Assembly: GCA_947428535.1 (NCBI GenBank)
Contig: CANEMG010000084.1
Coordinates: 1 to 5,359 of the forward strand
DNA: 5,359 nt
DNA from: an uncultured Clostridium sp.
GTDB lineage: Bacteria > Bacillota > Clostridia > TANB77 > CAG-508
Reading direction: 5' to 3'
This document shows positions 1 through 4,952 of the stretch, in pieces. Both the position numbers and the translations under genes were made by a program. How positions within the stretch are numbered: position 1 is the first letter of the stretch; each line of letters opens with the position of its first letter. Below the pieces are notes generated by a model. It saw nothing but the letters and a program-made list of their open reading frames with translations. It searched no databases and was not told the DNA's origin.

Positions 1-525
1 ATAGGTAAAGAAAAAAAAGACATAGAATTTATAAAAGATGAATTTAATTCAACAAAAGGAAATATATATTTTTTTGCAGAAGAAATGGCACAAAAGTTTA
101 ATACAAATTCAGAAAAAGTTTTAGAAGAAGTAAAAAATGTAATAAACAATGGTGAAGATCTGACATTTGAAGATGCTAGAAGATTTTTAAAAAAGCTTAA
201 AGAAAAAGGGCACAGAATTATTATGCTTACATATATTCCCAATAAAGATAATATGGGATTTCAAGAAGAAAAGATTAAAGGTTCAGGAATAGAAAAATAT
301 TTTGATGACATAATAATAACATCGGAATATAAATTTACATTAGATATAGACTATAAAAATGGAATTTTTATTGATGATGATCCACGAGATTTAAATGGAT
401 TATATGAAAAAAAACCAATGAAAGTAATAAGAATAAGAAAGAAGAATAATAAACGTTCAACAATAGATATTGACAATAAAGACATAGAAGAATATATTTC
501 TTTTGATAATATTGAAATTTTTTAA
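1..525 (+). CDS. HAD-like hydrolase, 3' part only
   Basis: The reading frame is open from the first base, so the gene starts outside the window; the ATG at 85 has no ribosome site and is probably internal. Visible: 174 residues. Counting from the Met at 85, a helix (about 28-41) leads into a hydrophobic strand ending in Leu-Thr-Tyr (48-50), which fits HAD motif II. Lys83 is a candidate motif III lysine. The strand GIFIDDDPRD (93-102) matches motif IV, whose acidic residues bind magnesium. The nucleophile motif DxDx(T/V) would lie upstream of the window, so catalytic competence cannot be judged. Family knowledge: such soluble enzymes remove phosphate from small molecules, but the substrate cannot be told. 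The C-terminal part is very rich in Lys, Asp, Asn and Ile. Fold fairly sure, function not. Confidence 0.7.
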   Translation: MGKEKKDIEFIKDEFNSTKGNIYFFAEEMAQKFNTNSEKVLEEVKNVINNGEDLTFEDARRFLKKLKEKGHRIIMLTYIPNKDNMGFQEEKIKGSGIEKYFDDIIITSEYKFTLDIDYKNGIFIDDDPRDLNGLYEKKPMKVIRIRKKNNKRSTIDIDNKDIEEYISFDNIEIF

Positions 526-535
526 AAATTTCAAT
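511..535 (+). other. AT-only palindrome over the HAD stop codon
   Basis: ATTGAAATTTTT (511-522) is perfectly complementary to AAAAATTTCAAT (524-535), spanning the TAA stop at 523-525. The stem has one G-C pair and no T-run after it, so it is at best a weak terminator or an mRNA 3'-end stabiliser. Confidence 0.35.
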
Positions 536-583
536 AAAACTTATTCATAAGTAAAAATTAAAAGAAAAATAGATAATAAATGT

Positions 584-612
584 TTGACAATATAAAATAA
601 ATGTTGTAAAAT
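584..612 (+). promoter_or_regulatory. Sigma-A-type promoter of the T-box/GlyRS unit
   Basis: A perfect -35 TTGACA (584-589), a 17-base spacer and TAAAAT (607-612) as -10. Transcription should start near 619, just before the first pairing base of T-box stem I at 629. Confidence 0.85.
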
Positions 613-618
613 AGAAAA

Positions 619-830
619 CATAATATGAATTGCGATGAAAAAGAGGAAGTATATAAAAAAGAGATTTCTAGTGATTTTGTGATAGTGGAAAACAAATAAT
701 ATCTAATATACTTTGGAGCTTTGGAGCAATATAAATTAAGGTGGGCAAATAAAATGCCAATTAGGGTGGAACCGCGTAAGTAGTGCTTGCGTCCCTAGCT
801 TTATGCTAAGGATGTAAGCTTTTTGTTTTG
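619..830 (+). promoter_or_regulatory. Glycine T-box leader (tRNA-sensing riboswitch)
   Basis: The signature AGGGTGGAACCGCG is at 763-776. Its UGGA bulge (767-770) can pair with the UCCA 3' end of uncharged tRNA-Gly, whose discriminator base is U. Stem I base: ATTGC (629-633) with GCAAT (726-730). A kink-turn-like GATGA (634-638) faces GGA (723-725), and AAAG (640-643) pairs with CTTT (719-722). Then comes the specifier loop with GGA at 715-717 followed by a purine, closed by AAGTATAT/ATATACTT (647-654/706-713). A small stem III pairs GGCA (744-747) with TGCC (755-758). Antiterminator: AGGG (763-766) with CCCT (793-796), plus CGC (773-775) with GCG (789-791); it excludes the terminator. Known for the class: uncharged tRNA stabilises the antiterminator and turns on the downstream gene. 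The GGA specifier implies tRNA-Gly(UCC); this assignment is my inference from hand folding. Confidence 0.92.
785..830 (+). terminator. T-box intrinsic terminator
   Basis: GCTTGCGTCC (785-794) pairs with GGATGTAAGC (810-819) through ten pairs including two G-U. The stem continues, after a C-A mismatch, with TAGC/GCTA (796-799/805-808) around loop TTTAT. TTTTTGTTTT follows at 820-829. Its 5' arm overlaps the 3' arm of the antiterminator (789-796), so the two folds exclude each other. Confidence 0.9.
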
Positions 831-903
831 CAAAAATTACTCCTTAGAAAATTATATGAAGAAAGCCATATCTTCATAAAAAAATAAAGAGGAGGTTTTA
901 ATT

Positions 904-2286
904 ATGGTACAATCAATGGAAAAAATTGTAAATTTATGTAAGGCAAGAGGATATGTATATCCAGGTTCTGAAATTTATGGAGGTTTAGCAAATACTTGGG
1001 ATTATGGACCTTTAGGTGTTGAACTAAAGAACAATGTAAAAAAAGCATGGATGAAAAAATTCATTCAAGAAAATAAGTATAATGTAGGTTTGGATGCAGC
1101 AATTTTGATGAATCCACAAACTTGGGTAGCATCAGGACATGTTGGAGGATTTTCTGATCCGCTTATAGATTGTAAAGAATGTAAAACAAGACATAGAGCA
1201 GATAAGCTTATAGAAGAATGGGCTCATGATAACGGAAAAGACATGATAGCAGATGGAATGTCAGATGAAGAAATGATAAAATTTATGGATGATAATAGTA
1301 TAAATTGTCCAAACTGTGGAGCACACAATTTTACAGAAATAAGAAAATTTAATTTAATGTTTAAAACATTTCAAGGTGTAACAGAAGATGCTAAAGCAGA
1401 AATATATCTAAGACCTGAAACAGCTCAAGGTATATTTGTAAACTTTAAAAATGTAATGAGAACAACAAGAAAGAAAATTCCTATGGGTATAGCTCAAATA
1501 GGAAAAGCATTTAGAAATGAAATTACACCAGGAAACTTCACATTTAGAACAAGAGAATTTGAGCAAATGGAACTTGAATTTTTCTGTAAGCCAGGAACAG
1601 ATTTAGAGTGGCATGCGTATTGGAAAGATTATTGTAAAAAATGGTTATTAAATTTAGGAATGTTAGAAGAAAATATAAGATTAAGAGATCATTCTAAAGA
1701 AGAATTATCACATTATAGTAATGGAACAACAGATATAGAATTTGCTTTCCCATTTGGATGGGGAGAATTATGGGGAATTGCAGATAGAACTGATTTTGAT
1801 TTGTCACAACATATGAAGTTTTCTAAAGAAGATATGAATTATTTAGATCCAGAAACAAATGAAAGATATGTACCATATTGTATAGAACCATCACTTGGAG
1901 CAGACAGAGTAACTCTTGCATTTTTATGTAATAGTTATTTTGAAGAGAAAGTAGAAGAAGGAGATGTAAGAACAGTTTTAAAACTACATCCAGCATTAGC
2001 TCCATATAAAGTTGCAGTATTACCATTATCTAAGAAGTTATCAGATAAAGCTGATGAAGTATATACTGAATTATCAAAACATTTTATGTGTGATTATGAT
2101 GAGTCAGGAAGTATTGGAAAAAGATATAGAAGAGAAGATGAGATTGGAACACCTTTCTGCGTAACAGTTGATTTTGATACTTTAGAAGATGGAACTGTAA
2201 CAATAAGAGATAGAGATACTATGGAGCAAATAAGATTAAAAATTGAAGATGTTGCTAAATATGTTGAAGATAAATTAGTATTTTAG
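904..2286 (+). CDS. glyQS: Glycyl-tRNA synthetase, dimeric single-chain type
   Basis: Class II synthetase that charges tRNA-Gly with glycine using ATP in the cytoplasm. The 460 residues match the usual length of the bacterial alpha-2 enzyme (GlyQS, also called GlyS or GRS1), distinct from the alpha2-beta2 GlyQ/GlyS type. The N-terminus has the family-typical [17 protein letters not shown] (22-38). Two Cys pairs (C90/C93 and C135/C138) fit the inserted zinc-binding module. LRPETAQG (169-176) and motif 2 FRNE (203-206) contribute to the active site; motif 3 is EPSLGADR (328-335), Arg335 being the invariant arginine. The anticodon-binding domain begins near 366 and carries [17 protein letters not shown] (402-418). 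Start: AGGAGG (890-895) is 8 bases before ATG 904; the in-frame ATG at 916 is too far. The gene stands alone behind the T-box and ends in its own terminator. Intact, nothing missing. Confidence 0.97.
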   Translation: MVQSMEKIVNLCKARGYVYPGSEIYGGLANTWDYGPLGVELKNNVKKAWMKKFIQENKYNVGLDAAILMNPQTWVASGHVGGFSDPLIDCKECKTRHRADKLIEEWAHDNGKDMIADGMSDEEMIKFMDDNSINCPNCGAHNFTEIRKFNLMFKTFQGVTEDAKAEIYLRPETAQGIFVNFKNVMRTTRKKIPMGIAQIGKAFRNEITPGNFTFRTREFEQMELEFFCKPGTDLEWHAYWKDYCKKWLLNLGMLEENIRLRDHSKEELSHYSNGTTDIEFAFPFGWGELWGIADRTDFDLSQHMKFSKEDMNYLDPETNERYVPYCIEPSLGADRVTLAFLCNSYFEEKVEEGDVRTVLKLHPALAPYKVAVLPLSKKLSDKADEVYTELSKHFMCDYDESGSIGKRYRREDEIGTPFCVTVDFDTLEDGTVTIRDRDTMEQIRLKIEDVAKYVEDKLVF

Positions 2287-2334
2287 TGAAAATAATAAAA
2301 TTAAAAGAGTTAAATGACTAGTACGAAAATAGTC

Positions 2335-2364
2335 AAAGAGTAGTTTGGTCAACTACTCTTTTTT
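2335..2364 (+). terminator. Terminator of the GlyRS gene
   Basis: AAAGAGTAGTT (2335-2345) pairs perfectly with AACTACTCTTT (2351-2361) around loop TGGTC, with six T at 2359-2364. A small hairpin GACTA/TAGTC (2316-2320/2330-2334) lies directly upstream. Confidence 0.92.
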
Positions 2365-2435
2365 ATTTAGTAGAAAAGATATAGGAATTTATCTGTAATT
2401 TTAAAATTATTTGACATATAATAAACTAGTAAAAT

Positions 2436-2464
2436 TTGCTTTTTTATGTAAATTAAAGTATAAT
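2436..2464 (+). promoter_or_regulatory. Probable promoter of the 75-residue protein gene
   Basis: A consensus -10 TATAAT (2459-2464) lies 17 bases after a partial -35, TTGCTT (2436-2441). The start of transcription would be near 2471, leaving a leader of about 85 bases that contains the three-copy motif. Confidence 0.6.
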
Positions 2465-2486
2465 ATACATATAGGTTATTTTACTT

Positions 2487-2553
2487 GACCTTTAGAAAAT
2501 CATTAGTATTTCTGAAGGTCACACACCTTCAGAGATGGATTCATTAGGAGGTG
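2487..2553 (+). promoter_or_regulatory. Leader with three motif copies and mutually exclusive hairpins
   Basis: The motif ACCTTYAGARA occurs three times: forward at 2488-2498 (A), inverted at 2509-2519 (B) and forward at 2525-2535 (C). In RNA, A and B form a 12-pair hairpin (2487-2498/2509-2520, one G-U). B and C form an 11-pair hairpin (2509-2519/2525-2535, one G-U, loop CACAC). They cannot coexist. When C is free, CACCTTC (2524-2530) can pair with GGAGGTG (2547-2553), the ribosome site, through seven pairs with one G-U. This gives a plausible two-state translational switch: A:B would hide the ribosome site through C, and B:C would expose it. The repeats might instead be protein-binding operator sites in DNA. 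No known riboswitch class is recognised. Confidence 0.5.
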
Positions 2554-2556
2554 CGT

Positions 2557-2784
2557 ATGAGAGCATTAACACTTTATCCTACGGAAGAAATTCAGTTACG
2601 GCAATTATTGAGAAAATTGAATGATTACGGAAAAATAAATTGTGATTTCCCAACATTCTCAAAATTGTATGAAGAATGGCATAAACAAGCCTTCCCGGGT
2701 TGCCGAATTGACTTTACGACAGCTATGTTTAGAGATGATTGGTTTTTAGAATTTGTCAAGTTCTTAGCCAATAAAGATATTTAA
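2557..2784 (+). CDS. Hypothetical 75-residue protein
   Basis: Not recognised. The protein is small, soluble and rich in aromatic residues, with no signal peptide or membrane segment. It has a probable helix with alternating Leu and charged residues at 10-23, Cys29 and Cys49 far apart, and a C-terminal aromatic helix (about 57-71, DDWFLEFVKFLANK). The frame also has GTG at 2551, but that lies inside the ribosome site AGGAGGTG (2546-2553), so ATG 2557, 5 bases after AGGAGG, is the real start. It is a single-gene unit with its own promoter, the switch-like leader and a strong terminator shared with the converging peptidase gene. Codons such as CGG, CCG, CCC and ACG are more frequent than in the GlyRS or HAD genes, suggesting a separate history. 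Being a real gene is well supported by signals; function is unknown. Confidence 0.75.
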   Translation: MRALTLYPTEEIQLRQLLRKLNDYGKINCDFPTFSKLYEEWHKQAFPGCRIDFTTAMFRDDWFLEFVKFLANKDI

Positions 2785-2802
2785 ATGTGGCTGATTAGGT
2801 CA

Positions 2803-2847
2803 AAAAGGAAGGAGTTGAAATTAAAGAGATTTCAACTCCTTCCTTTT
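2803..2847. terminator. Bidirectional terminator between convergent genes
   Basis: AAAAGGAAGGAGTTGAAAT (2803-2821) pairs perfectly with the arm at 2829-2847 (19 pairs) around loop TAAAGAG. The plus strand ends in TTTTATTTG; the minus strand ends in five T (complement of 2802-2806). It can therefore stop transcripts of both the 75-residue gene (ends 2784) and the peptidase gene (ends at 2875 on the minus strand). Confidence 0.93.
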
Positions 2848-2874
2848 ATTTGTTATGGGGGAATGTCAAATATC

Positions 2875-3492
2875 TTAAGATTTTTTTCTTACCATTAAAA
2901 AATCAAAATTATCTCTGTAAATTTCTTTTACAATTTCTTCATATGAAAATGTTATATCTATTTGCTTATCCCCTTCAGGATAAGAGTTTGATACATAAAA
3001 TTCATTGTTTTCTTTATTCAAACTTGTTATAACTATGTAATGTCCTTCTTTAGCAAATATATTAGGATGAGGTCCAACGCATGTTATTGCCATATAGCCA
3101 TCTTTTATCATATCTATTATAATTTGCTTCATAAATTCTGGTTGATCGTAATTTATTTTCATTATTTTATATTCTATGTCCATTTTTTCTTCTATTAATT
3201 TGTTCAAACAATATATAATTGATACTCCATTAATTCCTTCAAAATAACCATCAGATAAAAAGCCATGCTCATTAAACAGCATTTTTTTAGAAATGGAAAT
3301 TGGATCTTCGTTATATCCTAAACTTGCTAAAATAGTAGCTAATGAAGTAGGACCACAACCGTTTTTATTTATTACCCAGTTAGTAGACTCTATTGGTTCA
3401 GTATATTCATATTGTTTAAATCTAATAGTTAAACATCTTCCATATTTATTAGGCTCTATTAAATCATATTTTTTATTATTCAGATTAATCAC
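2875..3492 (-). CDS. C39-like (papain-fold) cysteine peptidase
   Basis: About 202-205 residues. NKNGCGPTSLATILASLG (42-59, counted from GTG 3492) is the typical catalytic Cys region of C39-like domains (Peptidase_C39_2 type), with Cys46 as nucleophile. The His region is KEGHYIVITSL (148-158, His151), and YVSNSYPEGD (166-175) supplies Asn169 as the third member of the triad. The usual upstream Gln is not obvious; Asn42 or Asn44 sits there. There is no signal peptide, membrane segment or ABC-transporter domain, so it is predicted cytoplasmic, unlike bacteriocin-exporter C39 domains. No precursor peptide gene is seen nearby. Start problem: the upstream in-frame stop is TAA just before GGA-GTG, and GTG 3490-3492 lies inside the ribosome site AAGGAGTG; CTG at 3481-3483 is the codon at good spacing (8 bases). 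No in-frame ATG occurs before codon 71. Substrate unknown. Confidence 0.8.
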   Translation of the reverse strand: MINLNNKKYDLIEPNKYGRCLTIRFKQYEYTEPIESTNWVINKNGCGPTSLATILASLGYNEDPISISKKMLFNEHGFLSDGYFEGINGVSIIYCLNKLIEEKMDIEYKIMKINYDQPEFMKQIIIDMIKDGYMAITCVGPHPNIFAKEGHYIVITSLNKENNEFYVSNSYPEGDKQIDITFSYEEIVKEIYRDNFDFLMVRKKS

Positions 3493-3521
3493 TCCTTATA
3501 ATTTATATCTATTTAACTATT

Positions 3522-3550
3522 ATTATATTAAAATTTAATGTCTATAGCAA
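3522..3550 (-). promoter_or_regulatory. Probable promoter of the C39-like peptidase gene
   Basis: On the minus strand, TTGCTA (3550-3545) is followed after 17 bases by a consensus TATAAT (3527-3522). The start of transcription would be near 3515, about 25-35 bases before the coding region. Confidence 0.6.
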
Positions 3551-3737
3551 TATCTTCCTTATGTGGTGTAGATGAGCTTATTATTTTGATAAATAGTGCT
3601 ATTTAACGCATTTTTACATTTATGTGTGTGCATATGAAAATGTAATAAATAATATTTTTTGTATAACTTACATAAAATATAATGTAAAAAATATTAGTCG
3701 CATACGATTAATACACGTTTGCAAAAATATATAAAAA

Positions 3738-3781
3738 CAACAAGTTTTGCAAATGAACTTGCAAAACTTGTTGACTTTTTT
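3738..3781 (+). terminator. Orphan intrinsic terminator
   Basis: CAACAAGTTTTGCAA (3738-3752) pairs perfectly with TTGCAAAACTTGTTG (3759-3773), 15 pairs around loop ATGAAC, followed by six T (3776-3781). No plus-strand gene ends upstream within 900 bases. Five A before the stem mean it could also work on the minus strand. TTTGCAAAA at 3718-3726 can pair with TTTTGCAAA (3745-3753) and so compete for the 5' arm. Confidence 0.85.
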
Positions 3782-3896
3782 ACTAAAAAATGTGAAGAAA
3801 AAAGTTATACAAATTATGATGATTATAGCAAAAAAGCATGGATATTCATATAAAGAAACAGAAGAAATAATAAAGGAATTTTATTTAAAAAAGTAA
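3753..3896 (+). pseudogene. Short open frame, possible gene remnant
   Basis: ATG 3753 opens 47 codons to TAA 3894-3896; its last part reads IIAKKHGYSYKETEEIIKEF, a lysine/glutamate-rich helix-like stretch. The ATG sits in the loop of the orphan terminator and lacks a ribosome site; GTG 3792 also lacks one. A second frame (open from 3698, ending in TAA near 3854) is equally protein-like for part of the stretch. Either a degraded C-terminus of a lost gene or chance in AT-rich DNA. Confidence 0.2.
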
Positions 3897-3914
3897 TGCA
3901 GTAAGTAATGCAGT
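3891..3914. repeat. 12-base tandem repeat, two copies
   Basis: AAGTAATGCAGT at 3891-3902 is repeated exactly at 3903-3914, starting at the end of the short open frame. Probably a slippage duplication. Confidence 0.9.
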
Positions 3915-4005
3915 AGGAGAATTTTTTGACATATATGTGGCATATATGCAAAAATAAGAAAACACTGTAAGTCCACTAAAACCAATATGTAAAGTGATAT
4001 AAAAT

Positions 4006-4035
4006 AAAAGGAGAGTTGTTTAAAACTCTCCTTTT
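4006..4035 (-). terminator. Terminator of tRNA-Leu
   Basis: On the minus strand, AAAAGGAGAGTT (4035-4024) pairs perfectly with the arm at 4017-4006 (12 pairs, 6-base loop), followed by a T-rich run with two As through about 4001. It begins 2 bases after the tRNA CCA end. On the plus strand the same stem ends in TTTTATGG and could work weakly there. Confidence 0.88.
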
Positions 4036-4036
4036 A

Positions 4037-4124
4037 TGGTGCAGATGGCCGGAATCGAACCGGCACGGTTTATTCAACCGCAGGATTTTAAGTCCTGTGC
4101 GTCTACCAGTTCCGCCACATCTGC
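4037..4124 (-). tRNA. tRNA-Leu with anticodon UAA
   Basis: The minus strand folds as a complete class II tRNA of 88 bases including an encoded CCA (4039-4037). Acceptor GCAGATG (4124-4118) pairs with CATCTGC (4047-4041), and the discriminator is A as expected for leucine. The anticodon stem CAGGA/TCCTG encloses loop CTTAAAA, giving anticodon UAA for codons UUA and UUG, the main leucine codons of such AT-rich genomes. A long variable arm (CGGTTGAATAAACCG) and the T loop TTCGATT are present. It is a single-gene unit with its own promoter and terminator, not part of a tRNA cluster. Confidence 0.97.
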
Positions 4125-4162
4125 ATTTAACTGGTATTACAGCTTTTCAACTGACAATTGTT

Positions 4163-4191
4163 ATTATACTATCTAAAAAAAAATTTGTCAA
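4163..4191 (-). promoter_or_regulatory. Consensus promoter of tRNA-Leu
   Basis: On the minus strand, TTGACA (4191-4186), 17 bases, TATAAT (4168-4163): both boxes perfect. Transcription would start about 30 bases before the tRNA 5' end. It diverges from the promoter at 4239-4267. Confidence 0.93.
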
Positions 4192-4238
4192 TACTTTATT
4201 TAAATTTTTTGTACTAAAATTAAGTAGAAAATATGATA

Positions 4239-4267
4239 GTGACAAAAAGCCTTCTAAGTGTTATAAT
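4239..4267 (+). promoter_or_regulatory. Extended -10 promoter of the 153-residue protein gene
   Basis: GTGACA (4239-4244), 17 bases, TATAAT (4262-4267) preceded by TGT, so an extended -10 as well. It predicts a start near 4274 and a leader of about 30 bases. Confidence 0.85.
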
Positions 4268-4302
4268 TAAAAGGAAATAAAAACTTATAGGAGGTACTAC
4301 TC

Positions 4303-4764
4303 ATGATAATGAAAGGAGAAAAAAGTGCTTGGGAAGTAGTGAAGTTTTTCCGGAGTCAGCCACAACAAGAAGAAAGCGTAAAGCTATTTGGTTTTAAGGT
4401 GCAGCTGAAGCAGTTCAACAGGAATGCATATGAAACTTCAAGATATATTGAAGTAAACTTTCCTCAATATACTGCACATGCGAAGGAGGATAGCATTGAC
4501 AAGTTATCAATTAGCTATAGAAAGTTAGAACCGATTGATGACTGTGTTAGTGACAACAGAAAAGTGTGCGATATGGTAATAGCACTTTGGGAAGCACAAA
4601 AACATCAAGCATGGGAGATAGAGCTTGTCAGTATTAAGGTGATTTTGCCAAAATGTGCGGATGCCCAAGAGATAGCATCATTCATATGTAAAAACTATCC
4701 AAAGTATAAGGCACATCCAAAGTACCAGAGCGAGTATCCGATTGTAGCGATAGGTAATCAGTAG
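4303..4764 (+). CDS. Hypothetical 153-residue protein with internal duplication
   Basis: Family not recognised. The protein is soluble, with no signal peptide or membrane segment. It is built of two related halves: residues 12-61 and 92-140 align almost without gaps. Shared positions include Q19/Q99, Q22/Q102, L28/L108, K32-V33/K112-V113, L35/L115, A42/A121, E44/E123, I49/I128, N52/N131, P54/P133, Y56/Y135, A58-H59/A137-H138 and K61/K140. Each half ends in the signature N(F/Y)PxYxAHxK. The predicted order in each is a helix, a strand (FKVQL or IKVIL), a helix and the signature. A pseudo-dimeric binding protein is one guess, not a conclusion. Start: AGGAGG (4289-4294) is 8 bases before ATG 4303; ATG 4309 would be 14 away. 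It is a single-gene unit between its own promoter and terminator, with richer G/C-ending codons than the core genes here, suggesting acquisition. Confidence 0.85.
   Translation: MIMKGEKSAWEVVKFFRSQPQQEESVKLFGFKVQLKQFNRNAYETSRYIEVNFPQYTAHAKEDSIDKLSISYRKLEPIDDCVSDNRKVCDMVIALWEAQKHQAWEIELVSIKVILPKCADAQEIASFICKNYPKYKAHPKYQSEYPIVAIGNQ
4336..4485 (+). repeat. Protein repeat unit 1 of the 153-residue protein
   Basis: Encodes residues 12-61. It matches unit 2 at an 80-residue offset up to residue 35, then at 79, so one residue differs in the linker. The likeness is seen in the protein; the DNA of the two units is diverged. Confidence 0.75.
4576..4722 (+). repeat. Protein repeat unit 2 of the 153-residue protein
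   Basis: Encodes residues 92-140 and ends in NYPKYKAHPK, matching NFPQYTAHAK of unit 1. It has two tryptophans (96 and 104); unit 1 has none within its bounds. Confidence 0.75.
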
Positions 4765-4797
4765 AAGATTGCTCCAGTCATTAAAGGAGTAACCTTG

Positions 4798-4831
4798 AAG
4801 CTCAGACAGGCAATAGAGTCTGAGCTTTTTT
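4798..4831 (+). terminator. Terminator of the 153-residue protein gene
   Basis: AAGCTCAGAC (4798-4807) pairs perfectly with GTCTGAGCTT (4818-4827), with T at 4826-4831. A second hairpin, TTGCTCC/GGAGTAA (4769-4775/4786-4792, one G-U), lies between the stop codon and the terminator. Confidence 0.93.
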
Positions 4832-4857
4832 ATTTTGTGAATATATTTGATATGAAG

Positions 4858-4886
4858 TTGAAAAAAATATAAAAATATGCTAAAAT
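4858..4886 (+). promoter_or_regulatory. Extended -10 promoter of the 114-residue protein gene
   Basis: TTGAAA (4858-4863), 17 bases, TAAAAT (4881-4886) preceded by TGC, an extended -10. It predicts a start near 4893 and a leader of about 60 bases. Confidence 0.8.
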
Positions 4887-4909
4887 AACATAGATACAAC
4901 GTTATGTTA
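4886..4909. promoter_or_regulatory. Inverted repeat at the transcription start, possible operator
   Basis: TAACATA (4886-4892) and TATGTTA (4903-4909) are exact inverted repeats 10 bases apart. They overlap the last -10 base and the predicted start, a common place for a repressor site. In RNA it would be only a weak hairpin. Confidence 0.35.
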
Positions 4910-4952
4910 CCTATAAAATAATTCTTAAGGGAACAATGAGAAAGGAGAGACT

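Larger units (their letters stand above)
3551..4005. other. Gene-poor stretch with repeats and possible remnants
   Basis: No convincing gene on either strand. It contains: an imperfect hairpin TTACATTT/AAATGTAA (3614-3621/3638-3645); a small hairpin TTACAT/ATGTAA (3668-3673/3682-3687); an inverted repeat ATTAGTCG/CGATTAAT (3693-3700/3705-3712); an orphan terminator (3738-3781); a short open frame (3753-3896); a 12-base tandem repeat (3891-3914); and paired CATATATG boxes (3930-3948). It lies next to the 3' end of tRNA-Leu, the side at which integrating elements usually sit, so it may be the scar of a lost element. That is inference only. Confidence 0.5.

Noticed and set aside
856..877. Hairpin ATGAAGA/TCTTCAT between the T-box terminator and the GlyRS ribosome site
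   Set aside because: Seven weak pairs, followed by A-rich sequence rather than T, and it does not reach the ribosome site; no clear role.
1823..2026. Minus-strand open frame inside the GlyRS gene
   Set aside because: A leucine-rich shadow of a strongly supported conserved gene, with no ribosome site.
2396..2409. Perfect palindrome TAATTTTAAAATTA upstream of the 75-residue gene
   Set aside because: Only A and T, in a region of strong AT bias; expected by chance.
2411..2422. TTGACA directly followed by TATAAT upstream of the 75-residue gene
   Set aside because: There is no spacer between the boxes, and the next -10-like TAAAAT (2430-2435) gives only 13 bases. The promoter at 2436-2464 has correct spacing.
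2551..2556. GTG 2551 as start of the 75-residue protein
   Set aside because: It lies inside the AGGAGGTG ribosome site and cannot be used with it; ATG 2557 is correctly spaced.
4037..4047. tRNA 3' end as attachment site with a second copy in the window
   Set aside because: The only similarity found is GGTGCAG near 4396-4402 inside the 153-residue gene, too short to be more than chance.
4016..4270. Plus-strand open frame covering tRNA-Leu
   Set aside because: It is the antisense of the tRNA plus promoter DNA, a common false gene call.
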